A DNA stretch of 64,000 nt from Lewinellaceae bacterium (GTDB taxonomy: Bacteria; Bacteroidota; Bacteroidia; Chitinophagales; Saprospiraceae), in the NCBI GenBank assembly GCA_016716135.1, contig JADJWX010000002.1:806001-870000 (forward strand), read 5' to 3'. The notes below the pieces were generated by a model. That model did not search any database. It was not told the DNA's origin and saw nothing but the letters and a program-made list of their open reading frames with translations. The position numbers and the translations under genes are program-made. This document shows positions 54,376 through 63,651 of this stretch, one piece after another (the stretch's first letter is position 1; every line of letters begins with the position of its first letter).

Positions 54376-54963
54376 ATGATAAATTTGATCCTTTTTGGCC
54401 CTCCCGGATCCGGCAAGGGTACACAGGCGGCACGCTTGGTTGAAAAATACAATTTGGTACACATTAGTACTGGCGATTTGTTTCGCTATGAAATGGGAAA
54501 CAATACCCCGCTTGGCCAACAAGCAAAAGCGTATATCGCACAGGGCGAACTGGTTCCGGATGAAGTGACGATCGGTATGCTGCGCAACAAAGTGGAAGCA
54601 CACCCCGAAGCCCGTGGATTTATTTTTGACGGATTTCCACGTACCATTCCTCAGGCACAAGCCCTTGACCTGCTTATGGCCGAAGAAAAAACGGAAATTC
54701 ATGCCTTGCTGGCGCTGCACGTACCCGATGCGGAAATTATCAAGCGCATTACCCTTCGGGGAGAGACCTCGGGGCGCACCGATGACCTTGATGAAACTAT
54801 CATTCGCAACCGGATCGATGTTTACAAAAGTGAAACCCGCCCCGTGCACGATTATTATGCCGGGCAAAATAAAAGCCATTCCATTGAAGGGATGGGTACT
54901 ATTGATGCTATTTTTGACCGCCTTTGCGCAGTGATTGATGCCGTCGGTATGCAATCTGCCTGA
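54376..54963 (+). CDS. adk: Adenylate kinase
   Basis: Adk converts AMP and ATP to two ADP. From the ATG at 54376 it is 195 residues: P-loop FGPPGSGKGTQA, ISTGDLFRYEM, FIFDGFPRTIPQAQAL, and RGETSGRTDDLDETIIRNR in place of a long LID, i.e. the short-lid form usual in Bacteroidota. It starts 45 bp after the PfkB gene and is followed by the FtsB-like gene. Confidence 0.94.
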   Translation: MINLILFGPPGSGKGTQAARLVEKYNLVHISTGDLFRYEMGNNTPLGQQAKAYIAQGELVPDEVTIGMLRNKVEAHPEARGFIFDGFPRTIPQAQALDLLMAEEKTEIHALLALHVPDAEIIKRITLRGETSGRTDDLDETIIRNRIDVYKSETRPVHDYYAGQNKSHSIEGMGTIDAIFDRLCAVIDAVGMQSA

Positions 54964-55026
54964 GTGGAACTGCGGCCTTTTGCCAAAAGACCGTACTTTT
55001 GCCGGGTTATTATTCCACCACTGCTT

Positions 55027-55341
55027 ATGGCACTCCCAACCAATCCCTGGCAAGCACTTTGGCAACGGCTCCCGGCACCGCTCCAAAACCGGTATTATCT
55101 GACCCTGCTGATCTTCTTTTTTATCCTCATTTTCCTGGATAAACACAGTCTTTGGACCCAATGGCGCCTGCATAGCGCTCAATCCCGCCTGGAGTCCGAC
55201 AAGGAGTTTTACAAAGAAAAAATCCAGGAAGCACAACAAGAAGCGGAAGATTTTGAACTTACCAAGGAAAAATATGCCCGTGAACACTACTACATGAAAC
55301 GCCCCAACGAAGACGTTTACATCATTAAAGAAAAAGAATAA
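55027..55341 (+). CDS. FtsB/DivIC-family septum formation protein
   Basis: From the ATG at 55027 the product is 104 residues: one membrane helix (YYLTLLIFFFILIFL), then a coiled coil (LHSAQSRLESDKEFYKEKIQ) ending in YAREHYYMKRPNEDVYIIKE, which is the FtsB/DivIC hallmark. It should link division proteins at the septum on the outer side of the inner membrane. It is located between adk and sucD. Confidence 0.87.
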   Translation: MALPTNPWQALWQRLPAPLQNRYYLTLLIFFFILIFLDKHSLWTQWRLHSAQSRLESDKEFYKEKIQEAQQEAEDFELTKEKYAREHYYMKRPNEDVYIIKEKE

Positions 55342-55378
55342 CCAGTATCTCGAACGATCATTCAACTATCCATTCTTC

Positions 55379-56263
55379 ATGTCAGTTTTAGTCAATAAGC
55401 ACTCCCGGATTCTTGTCCAAGGCTTTACAGGAAAAGAAGGCACTTTTCACGCCGAACAAATGATCAGCTACGGCACGAATGTGGTTGGTGGCGTAACCCC
55501 GGGAAAGGGCGGCCAAACGCACCTCGAACGCCCGGTGTTCAATACCGTGGAACAGGCTGTTAAATCCACCGGCGCCGATACCTCTATTATCTTCGTTCCC
55601 CCGGCGTTTGCCGCCGACGCCATCATCGAAGCAGCACAGTCCGGCATCAAGGTAATTGTGGCAATTACCGAAGGCATTCCGGTGCAGGATATGGTGCGTG
55701 CCAATGCATATATCGACACCAAAAACTGCCGCCTGATCGGGCCAAACTGCCCGGGCATCATCACCCCGGATGAAGCCAAAGTCGGGATCATGCCCGGTTT
55801 CGTGTTTAAACGCGGTCCAATCGGCCTGGTATCCAAATCCGGTACGCTCACATACGAAGCGGCCGATCAACTGGCCAAAGCCGGCCTGGGAATTACCACG
55901 GCAATCGGCATAGGTGGCGATCCGATCATTGGAACCACGACGCTGGATGCGATCAAACTGTTTATGGACGACCCGGAGACCGAAGGCATCGTGATGATCG
56001 GCGAAATCGGAGGCTCCCTGGAAGCCGAAGCAGCCCAGTGGATCAGCGCCAATGGCAATAAAAAACCGGTTATTGGTTTTATCGCCGGACAAACTGCACC
56101 CAAAGGCCGTAAAATGGGCCATGCCGGCGCTATCGTCGGCAGTGCGGACGATACGGCTGCCGCCAAAATGCGCATTATGGCTGAACACGGAATAACCGTG
56201 GTACAATCGCCCGCTCAAATCGGGCATACCGTGCAACAAGTGATGGGTTTGGTGAAAACCTAA
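55379..56263 (+). CDS. sucD: Succinyl-CoA ligase alpha subunit
   Basis: SucD, with SucC, converts succinyl-CoA to succinate with ATP/GTP formation in the TCA cycle. The 294-residue protein shows the CoA-binding QGFTGKEGTFHAEQMISYGT, GPNCPGIITPDEAKVGIMPG, KSGTLTYEAADQLAKAG and the active-site His in KMGHAGAIVG. Full family length. sucC is not next to it in the window. A strong terminator follows. Confidence 0.95.
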   Translation: MSVLVNKHSRILVQGFTGKEGTFHAEQMISYGTNVVGGVTPGKGGQTHLERPVFNTVEQAVKSTGADTSIIFVPPAFAADAIIEAAQSGIKVIVAITEGIPVQDMVRANAYIDTKNCRLIGPNCPGIITPDEAKVGIMPGFVFKRGPIGLVSKSGTLTYEAADQLAKAGLGITTAIGIGGDPIIGTTTLDAIKLFMDDPETEGIVMIGEIGGSLEAEAAQWISANGNKKPVIGFIAGQTAPKGRKMGHAGAIVGSADDTAAAKMRIMAEHGITVVQSPAQIGHTVQQVMGLVKT

Positions 56264-56293
56264 ATGCACAAAATTCTTTGTCGGGTCAAAAAG

Positions 56294-56348
56294 AACGATC
56301 CCGTTGGGGCAGGCGTTTTCGTCCATTCCAACGGGATCGTTTTTTTTA
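56294..56348 (+). terminator. Strong intrinsic terminator after sucD
   Basis: A perfect 13-bp stem (56295-56307 with 56328-56340) is followed by at least eight T. It ends the adk-ftsB-sucD transcript. Confidence 0.92.
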
Positions 56349-56519
56349 ACCCAAAAGGCTGGCTGTCATAAATACCCTCCCGGGTATATGCCGAATCCCG
56401 GCACGTCGGCAAGCTGACAAAACTACGATGCAGTTGGCACGCAATTCCTTGTAAAACAAGCTGGTAAATTTTAACTTGCAAGCGTTTGTTTTAATACCCA
56501 ACCTTAATGACACCTGCTC

Positions 56520-58716
56520 ATGAACAGTCTTCTACAAGTCCTCGCCTTGTACTTTCTGGCCTTTTCAGCCAGTGCCCAATGTCCACCTGTTTTACTGAAT
56601 TGCCCCGACGTCCCGCAAATGCTGTGTGACGAAACAAATAATAATGCGCAAATCTGGAACGAATCGTATTGGTTCGACCCGGTATATGAAATCCATGATC
56701 TGCCTGAAGGCGCTGCCGATTTGTCGCTTACCATTCTTGATGCTTGCAAAACAGGCCCCATTTCCATAAAATATCGCCTGTACCTCGACCTGGACGCCAA
56801 CGGAAGCCAGGAAACGATTGTCGACAGCGATGCACTACCCGGCTGGAACAAGGTGTATTTCAGCAATGCCAACGCTGACAGTCTTAGCGGCGGCACTGCA
56901 CGCAGTTTTGATGAACGCCCGGTACTGCCCGAACTGAAATACGGTTTTGCCCTGCAAACCATTTCCAACGGCGATACCACTGTTGCCGCCGTTCGCTGGA
57001 ATACCCAGCAAAATCCGGGCAATTACACAGTGCCGGAACTACCGCTCGGCGCCACACACCGCATCGAGTGGACGGTAACGCAAGGCGCCGAAACCAGCAC
57101 CTGCGGCTGGGATTTTATGCTGGAAGATTGCAAAAAACCGGATGTGGTTTGCGTCAATGGATTGAGTGTCAATATCATGCCAACCGCAATGGTCGTACTC
57201 TGGGATACGGATTTTCTGTATAACATGATCGATAATATTGCCCCGGCCAACCTTTTGATAACCGGCATTCGCGTATCGGGCACTGGCACGGGCTTCCCAC
57301 TTAATCCAGATGGTACTCCACAGAAATTCGTGGTTTTTGATTGCAATAGTTTAGGTACGAACCTGGTTGAACATTGGGCGCTTGACAAAGCTGGGAATGC
57401 AGACTACTGTGAGACTTATGTTATTGTTCAAGATAACCTGAGCAGCTGCCAATCACCAGGTAATGTTCCCTTGGCCTGCGTGACATTCCACTGCGACGAC
57501 CAACCAATGGATGAAGTAGCCATGAATATTGAGGGGAGTAATCCGGCGTTGCCGCCAATTACCCTTTTCCCGCCTTATCTGAACCAAACCGGTGTCGACG
57601 GGTGCTGGAGCCCTGCCGGCCTGAACCTTCCTTTGTCGTCGGATTATACCTTAGCACCTTCGCTGGACAATAACCATCTCAACGGCGTTTCCACCTTCGA
57701 CCTCATCCTGATCAACAAACACATCCTGGGCACGGAGCTACTCAACAGCCCCTATAAACTCATGGCTGCCGATGCCAACAACAGCCGCTCGGTAACCACC
57801 TTCGACATCATCGAACTGCGCAAACTCATTCTCGGCGTTTACCAGGAATTACCCAATAATTCTTCCTGGCGCTTTGTGCCGAAAGACTATGTTTTTCCTA
57901 ATCCACAAAATCCCTTTCAACAGGTTATTCCGGGCCATGTACCCATCAGCGCTGCACTGCCTGGGCCGATTGAATTTATCGGCGTAAAGGTTGGCGACAT
58001 CAACTGCAACGCCGTGCCGCACAGTTTTGCCGCTCCGCCCGACGATCGGGCTGAAACCGCGCTTGCAATGCCCGATGCCCCGCTTTCGGCAGGCCAATTG
58101 CTTGAAACCGAATTATATCTCCCCACCGAAATGGACTGGCAAGGCGTCCAGTTCGCACTGGAATTTGACCCGGAAAAATTACGCTCGAGGCGGTGCATGC
58201 CGCCGGGTTACCCGGTTTTGACGAAACAAACTTCGCCCAACCCAAGCCCGGCATCCTCACACTCAGCTGGTTCGACGACGAAGCCCGGCTACTACCCGCC
58301 GGCACCACTGTATTGAAATTGCGCTGGCGCACAAATGCAGCACTGCGGCTCTCGGAAATACCCCGGCTTGCGCCAAACCAACTCCGCCGGAAGCGTACAC
58401 CCGGGCAGATGAAACACAAACCCTGCAACTGCTCTTCGGAAATCCGATGGATCGCGCCCAAACGGCTGTTTTTAACCCCCAGCCCAATCCAACCGGCAGC
58501 GGCGCCCGCCTTGCCGTGCAGGTGCCCGGTGTTTCCAACACCACCCTGGAACTGTTTGATCTGAACGGCCGGCTGATTTTCCAAAATCATCGGAATTTGC
58601 CGGAAGGGCTGCACTGGCTGGATTTGCCGGCGGATGCGATGCCTGAAGCCGGCGTTTATGTGTGGCGGGTGCAAGTGGGCGACACAATCGCCACGGGCCG
58701 CCTGGTGTGTTTTTAA
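56520..58716 (+). CDS. Secreted T9SS protein with dockerin- and cohesin-like domains, two frameshifts
   Basis: A shorter paralogue (~730 residues) of the giant protein at 44702-51054. It has a signal peptide (LQVLALYFLAFSASAQ), a module shared with the giant protein (WNESYWFDPVYE; KKPDVVCVNGLSVNIMPTA; AGNADYCETYVIVQDN), a dockerin-like pair at about 57670-57850 (NGVSTFDLILINKHILG; NNSRSVTTFDIIELRKLILG), a cohesin-like domain from about 58080, and a sorting domain (NPQPNPTGSGARLAVQVPG). The frame breaks near 58180 (KLRS to LEAVHAAG) and again near 58390 (NQLR to EAYTRADE); each needs one inserted base to restore it. Confidence 0.8.
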
Positions 58717-58820
58717 AACATGAGTCATCCCTCTATGTTGCTATCCAAGCGTGAAGAGCGTTTTTTGTTCTTACAGGTTATTTTTTAGGCATTTGGAGAG
58801 TATTTGGCACAAAAGTTCTA

Positions 58821-58859
58821 CTTGAAAGGGGCGCAATGTTCGTCCCTTTCATTTTTTTG
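58821..58859 (+). terminator. Intrinsic terminator after the dockerin-like protein gene
   Basis: GAAAGGG (58824-58830) pairs with CCCTTTC (58844-58850) and is followed by A and seven T. Confidence 0.8.
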
Positions 58860-58860
58860 A

Positions 58861-59060
58861 GGGGTTGACTTGTGTTCATAAATATGCCCAAATACTCTTC
58901 TATGAGCGGCCACTCAATTGCCTGAGGCCGCAAGATTCCAGATAACTTTGTTAAAACGGGAGGCCGGAGTCTGAGATTAAGCGGACTTTTTCACCTATGG
59001 TGAAATGCCGCAGGGATGACTAAGCGGTCTACTCCCGGGAGTTTATTTATGGCATTTAAT
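58861..59060 (-). ncRNA. Candidate bridge/seek RNA region of the IS110-family element
   Basis: This non-coding stretch lies just 3' of the transposase gene and folds into several hairpins: GCGGCC/GGCCGC (58906-58911 with 58926-58931), TTTCACC/GGTGAAA (58989-59005) and ACTCCCGGGAGT (59031-59042). IS1111-type members of the family carry their guide RNA downstream of the transposase. Assignment rests on position and structure only. Confidence 0.4.
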
Positions 59061-59082
59061 GAACAACTTGCTACGTAGGTTT

Positions 59083-60150
59083 TCAAGTGTTTTGGATTGG
59101 CGTATAGGGTTGCCCCGTAAGCCACACCCGGCGGATTCGATTAAGTATTTTTCTGCTAATTTTAATGATGGCATGCGGGCCATCGAAGCGTTTTCGCAAT
59201 TTCAAGTAGCAAAGGCTTAGTTCACTGTCTTGTTGAATCGCTTTCCACGAACACTCAATAAGGGCACTACGCAGTCGCTTATTCCCCCGAGTAGTTCGTC
59301 GATTAGCCTGATCGGTGTCACCGCTCTTATGCGTTTGAGGCACAAGCCCCAGATAGGCACAGAGTTTATCCAGGGTTCTGAAGCGTCTCATATCGCCAAT
59401 TTCAGTCAATAACTGGATGGCTGTAAAAAATCCAACTCCTGGAACGCTACGCAGGAGTTTCATCTGCGGTTCGTAATAGTCGTTTGCAAATAACCGACGC
59501 AGTTGCTTGACGATGGTCTGTTCTCTTTGCCGCACAGCCTCATACTCATCCAGCATGGAATTCAAAACCGGGTCGTGTTGTGCTTGCTTATGAAGCCACT
59601 GGATAAAGGTTTTTGTCCAAGCCCAATCTGCCAGCACTCCTTGCGGTGGAAAGAGGCCTAAAAAATGCAAATACATTTTAATGCGCGTCATTGCCCGGCG
59701 CCGATCACTTGCTATGGCGTAACGGCGGCGCACTAAAGACCGATCCTGTTGTTGCTGCATTGTGGGAATAAAAATACCTTTCAATTCGCCATTACGCAGC
59801 GCCCGTGCAATCTTACGACTATCCCGAACATCATCTTTGTGCTGACGCTCATGATCAGTAGTAGGAATATCTGCCGGATGCACCACGATCGTTTCAATGC
59901 CTTGTTGTATCAGTTGTTCTTGTACCCAAAATCCACAATAACCTGCTTCGTAGGCACATAAATACTTCCCTTGAGGATAGTGCCGCTTCAAGTACTCGGA
60001 TAAAGATTCCGCGCTGGGAGGCGACAGGTTGATCGTTTTTTGCTGGAAGTCGCCTATGTGAATAGTTGTACGCCAACTCTTTCGATGGACATCAATTCCA
60101 ATGTAGATTTTTTGGCCGCTGAAATCAAGTTGCCTAATTTCACTTTTCAT
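59083..60150 (-). mobile_element. IS110-family transposase
   Basis: The 355-residue recombinase has the DEDD N-terminal domain (GIDVHRKSW, AYEAGYCGFW, and DDVRDSRKIARAL with two Asp) and a C-terminal Tnp_20 domain (LRSVPGVGFFTAIQLLTEIG, LCAYLGLVPQTHKSGDT, and RGNKRLRSALIECSWKAIQQ with the catalytic Ser). The frame is intact. Long non-coding DNA on its 3' side and a short structured 5' side suggest the IS1111 subgroup. Exact element ends were not identified because family members lack terminal inverted repeats at the tips. Confidence 0.9.
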
Positions 60151-60152
60151 TT

Positions 60153-60223
60153 TTTGCTTCGAGTTGAAAGGTTAACGATGATTTTGACACTCTAAAGTTA
60201 ACTCTTCACTCGAAGCAATTTTC
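60153..60223. repeat. Imperfect hairpin upstream of the transposase
   Basis: TTGCTTCGAGTTGAAAGGTTAAC near 60154-60176 pairs imperfectly with the complementary stretch ending at about 60217. It may be a subterminal feature of the insertion sequence. Confidence 0.5.
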
Positions 60224-60288
60224 ATCTGCGTATTAACCCCAGGAACCTCAATGCGGCAAACATAGAGTCTGAATTTTTCCATAAAAAA

Positions 60289-60759
60289 GACCTCGGAGAG
60301 GTCAAATATTTGTAGAAATGCTCCGGTTACCCGTTGCCCGACCTCGTTACCGGCGTGCAATGATTAGTTATATGTGTTTATACGGTTCAATGGAGTAAAC
60401 TTGCCTAATCATCCATCCATAGCGCTTGTCATGTCGGAGCGCAGCGGAGACATCTACACAAGTATACTTTGCGAGTTGTAACTAAAAAAAACGGAGATCG
60501 AAGCGTTCTTCGGCACTTTTCGAAGCATGGAACCTTTGCAGATGTCTTCCCCCGCTAGGGCGGGGTACGACATGACAAGCGTTATGGGTATATTTCGTTT
60601 AGATACCCCTCTGATTTGCATTCCCCCCTTTATAACCTACCAACGCACGCCGGTAGAGAGGTCAAATATCCAGGTGTTAACCCCTGTACATGCGACATCT
60701 CCGAGGTCGTCGAGCGCCCTTAAATCTCTGATCTACAAATATTTGACTTCTCCGAAGTC
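60289..60759. repeat. Nested inverted-repeat region between the insertion sequence and the rRNA methyltransferase gene
   Basis: Outer arms 60289-60315 and 60733-60759 match over 27 bp with two differences; each arm also holds a 15-bp palindrome of its own (GACCTC-GGA-GAGGTC and GACTTC-TCC-GAAGTC). Inner arms 60420-60455 and 60540-60584 form a second inverted repeat built on GCTTGTCATGTCG. The whole 60151-60785 gap has no convincing gene. Confidence 0.75.
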
Positions 60760-60785
60760 ATTTTAAAAATTCGGCATGACTCATG

Positions 60786-62150
60786 TTAGAGCTCCATCCG
60801 AATCCGCCGCTCAGCAGGCAGATAATTGTTCCAACGGCCAGGCACCACTTTCAACCAACCTAAATTCAGCCCCCGGTACCGGGCCAGCACCCAGCCTTTG
60901 CCCGGAGCGCCCGCCGGCAGGTCAAAAATTTCTTTTTTCAAAAAACGCAAAGCCTGCTCGCGCGAAAGTTCAACACCGGGCAGGGTAGGGGAGCACCAGC
61001 TGCTGAGTGCCAGGGCGTGGCCCGGAATGAAATCCCGGCCTTTGAATGTACCGGCGTACAGGCCAAACCATTTGTTTTTCAAAAACTTATCCAGAACGCG
61101 CAAATCAGGTTCAAAGGCTTCCGGGAAAGCCAGGATTTCCCCTGCCGGTGTTTGAAAAAATGCCGGTGTTGCTTCGGGCCGGAACCAGGGCGCCAACTCC
61201 GGAATTTGTTTTTTCGGCAAGGCCTGCAAGCTGCGAAACTGCGCCGATGCACCCGGATTTTGTGCGGCGCCCGCTTTTTTCGAAACAATTGATGAAAAAC
61301 CTTCGCCGCGCAGGCGGTGCGGGAAAAACTGGTAGCCAAATCGGCCTTCCGCAATGCCCCATTCGGCCGGAAGGGTCAATCGTACCGGATCGAGTTCAAA
61401 CTCCCGGCAAAGCCAGGCCGCATTTTCTTCATTCTCCGCCGCATTGTAGGTGCAGGTGGAGTACACCAGCAGCCCGCCGGGTTTCAGGGCGCTTACGGCC
61501 CCGCTGAGAATGCGTTTTTGCCGTGCAGCACAAAGCAGCACTTGCTCCGGCGACCATTCCGCACAGCATCCGGGTCTTTCCGAAACAACCCTTCGCCGCT
61601 GCAGGGAGCATCGGTTACTACCACGTCAAACCAATCGACCAGTCGGGCGAAATCTTCCGCTTCTGCGCTGGTAACTGCGCTACGCGGGTCGCCCCAGCGT
61701 TCCAGGTTTTCGCGCAGCCCGCTCACCCGCGAGCGGATGACCTCGTTGGAAACCACCAGGCTGCCGGGCAAGGCGGCCAGCAAAAGTGTGCTTTTGCCAC
61801 CCGGCGCCGCGCACAGGTCGAGCACTTTTAAAGGCGCATCCGGCGCCAATACCTGGCGCAAGGCTTCCTGCAAAAACATGGACGAGGCTTCCTGCACGTA
61901 GTACGCTCCGGCGTGGAGCAGCGGATCAAGTGTGAAAACCGGCCGTTCCGGCAAATACCAGCCTTGCGGATGCCAGGGGACCGGGCTGGCTGCTGCGCAT
62001 AACGGATCACTGCCGGCAGGTTTTTTTGCCGGGTTTTCCCGAATGCTAACCGGTGCAGGCTCCCGGAGGGTCAGAAAGGAAGGCGGCAAATTCAGCGCCC
62101 AGCAGCTGTTGCATTTGTTGTTCGAAGGGCGGCGGGAGTACGTTTGTCAT
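60786..62150 (-). CDS. RsmF-like 16S rRNA m5C methyltransferase (NOL1/NOP2/Sun), two frameshifts
   Basis: From the ATG at 62150 (MTNVLPPPFEQQMQQLLG) the protein runs in three frames. The first break near 62070 needs one base removed (AAFL to TLREPAPVSIRENP); the second near 61570 needs one base added (DPDAV to EWSPEQVLLCAARQK). Conserved parts are YVQEASSMFLQEAL, the SAM motif LDLCAAPGGKSTLLLA, TDAPCSGEGLFRKDPDA and the catalytic VYSTCTYNAAENEENA, followed by a C-terminal RsmF-like domain. Restored length is ~455 residues. It methylates a cytosine in 16S rRNA. Error or pseudogene cannot be separated here. Confidence 0.83.
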
Positions 62151-62356
62151 GGCTGGAAAATGGCTGGCAGCGTAAATGTACCACGACGCGCGCAGATTTG
62201 CCCGAATCGCCGGAATGCCCGATCGAGCCTGCCGGAGTGTCTCACGAGGGACAACGGGCGGGCAAAAACCTGTAAACCGGAAAAACCTGAAAATCGTATC
62301 TATTTTTACACCGTTCAACAGAATTCAGCGCTCGTCTATTTACGGAGATTTCAACT

Positions 62357-62860
62357 ATGAAAGCAGATATCGCCTTGCTGGCTATTATACAACAGATCAA
62401 TCAGGTCATCGTACAATTAACTGCGGAAGACTATCAAAAACAATTGGCAGAATTTGAAGGCAATTCCCTGGGGCAACACTTTCGGCACATTCTGGAGTTT
62501 TTTCAATGCCTTGAAAATGGTGTTCAAGCAGGAACGGTAGACTATGCTGCCCGCAACCGGAATCCGATATTCGAAAGCCGTCCGGATATCGCTACTACCG
62601 CGTTTGAAGCGTTTGCGCACACGCTTCCAACATTTGATATGCAAGCGCCAGTGTCAGTACGGGCTGAGTTTGGCAGCGATGAACGGCCTTGTTACGAAAG
62701 CACGGTCGGGCGCGAACTGCTTTTCGTATACGATCATGCTATCCACCACCTGGCCATCATCAAAATTGGGTTGGTATGCCAGTTTCGCCATGTGAAAGCA
62801 GCAAAGGACCTGGGGGTGTCGCCTTCTACGATTAAGGCGCGGACGAAAATGGAAAACTGA
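62357..62860 (+). CDS. DinB-like four-helix protein
   Basis: The 167-residue protein has the DinB/YfiT helical-bundle look with potential metal histidines in LGQHFRHILEFF and VYDHAIHHLAIIKIG. Proteins of this group include metal-dependent thiol transferases and DNA-damage-induced proteins; no precise role can be given. It is divergent from the rRNA methyltransferase gene and converges with the phosphopantetheinyl transferase. Confidence 0.75.
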   Translation: MKADIALLAIIQQINQVIVQLTAEDYQKQLAEFEGNSLGQHFRHILEFFQCLENGVQAGTVDYAARNRNPIFESRPDIATTAFEAFAHTLPTFDMQAPVSVRAEFGSDERPCYESTVGRELLFVYDHAIHHLAIIKIGLVCQFRHVKAAKDLGVSPSTIKARTKMEN

Positions 62861-62882
62861 GTTTTTCCGGCATGCACCGGCA

Positions 62883-63578
62883 TTATTTTGGCGTGCAGAC
62901 CGTCCAGACAAACGCACCGCCGGAGTTATCCGGGAGATCCGTTTTTTCAAAATACAGGTGAAATGCCTGGCGAAAATCGTCCTTGCTGATCCACCCCGTC
63001 GTTTCGGCGTAATAACTTTTCCATTCAAAAGGATCAAGGCGCAGGTGTCCTCTGAAGTCCAGTTCCTTCAGGCCATAGGCTTTGTACAGACTTTCCTTGG
63101 CCGTCCAAAACACGTGCATGAGGTCAAACTGTTGGTGGGGATTGAATTGCTGGAGAAAGGCGGCTTCCTCCCGGTGCAGGAATTTGCCGGCCAGCCGGGG
63201 CATTTTACTCACCAGAACCTGTAAATCACAACCACAAATCTGGTTGGCCAGCATAGCGCCCACCGTGCCGTGCGAATGGCTAAGCGAGCAGTGCAGTTCC
63301 GGCCGGTGCAGAAAAAAGGGTTTGGCAAACGCGTTTTTGCCGAGCGGCAAACGCACATTGGCGCCGGTGAGCAGATGCAACAACCAGCGCCCGGCCAACC
63401 ACTCCAGCCGGCGAATCCCCTTGTACCGGTCGAGGTCGGCCGCTTCATCGGGGGTGAGCGGAAGGTCCTGGCGAAAGTAGGTTTCGTCTTCCGTAATTTG
63501 CCAGGTGCCGAAACGGAGCGCCTTGCCTGAATCGGCATCGCCGTTGAATGCAATATGTCGGGTGAAAAGCAGCGGCAT
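62883..63578 (-). CDS. 4'-phosphopantetheinyl transferase (Sfp type)
   Basis: From the ATG at 63578 (MPLLFTRHIAFNGDAD) the product is 231 residues. The Sfp family motifs are HCSLSHSHGTVGAMLA (WxxSxSH-like), GCDLQVLVSK (metal Asp) and FWTAKESLYKAYG (WxxKESxxK). It attaches phosphopantetheine from CoA to acyl or peptidyl carrier proteins. Upstream extension of the frame covers a repeat hairpin and is omitted. Confidence 0.87.
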   Translation of the reverse strand: MPLLFTRHIAFNGDADSGKALRFGTWQITEDETYFRQDLPLTPDEAADLDRYKGIRRLEWLAGRWLLHLLTGANVRLPLGKNAFAKPFFLHRPELHCSLSHSHGTVGAMLANQICGCDLQVLVSKMPRLAGKFLHREEAAFLQQFNPHQQFDLMHVFWTAKESLYKAYGLKELDFRGHLRLDPFEWKSYYAETTGWISKDDFRQAFHLYFEKTDLPDNSGGAFVWTVCTPK

Positions 63579-63607
63579 AACCGCAAATATGCGGCAAAAA
63601 GCAGGAA

Positions 63608-63640
63608 ACTCGTCCTGCGGCTTCAAGCCGCAGGACGAGT
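63608..63640. repeat. 33-nt perfect hairpin, second family member
   Basis: Same outline as the hairpin at 37008-37040, with 16-nt arms and a 1-nt centre. Two changes in one arm are matched by compensating changes in the other. It lies between two - strand genes. Confidence 0.85.
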
Positions 63641-63651
63641 AAGCCAAAATT

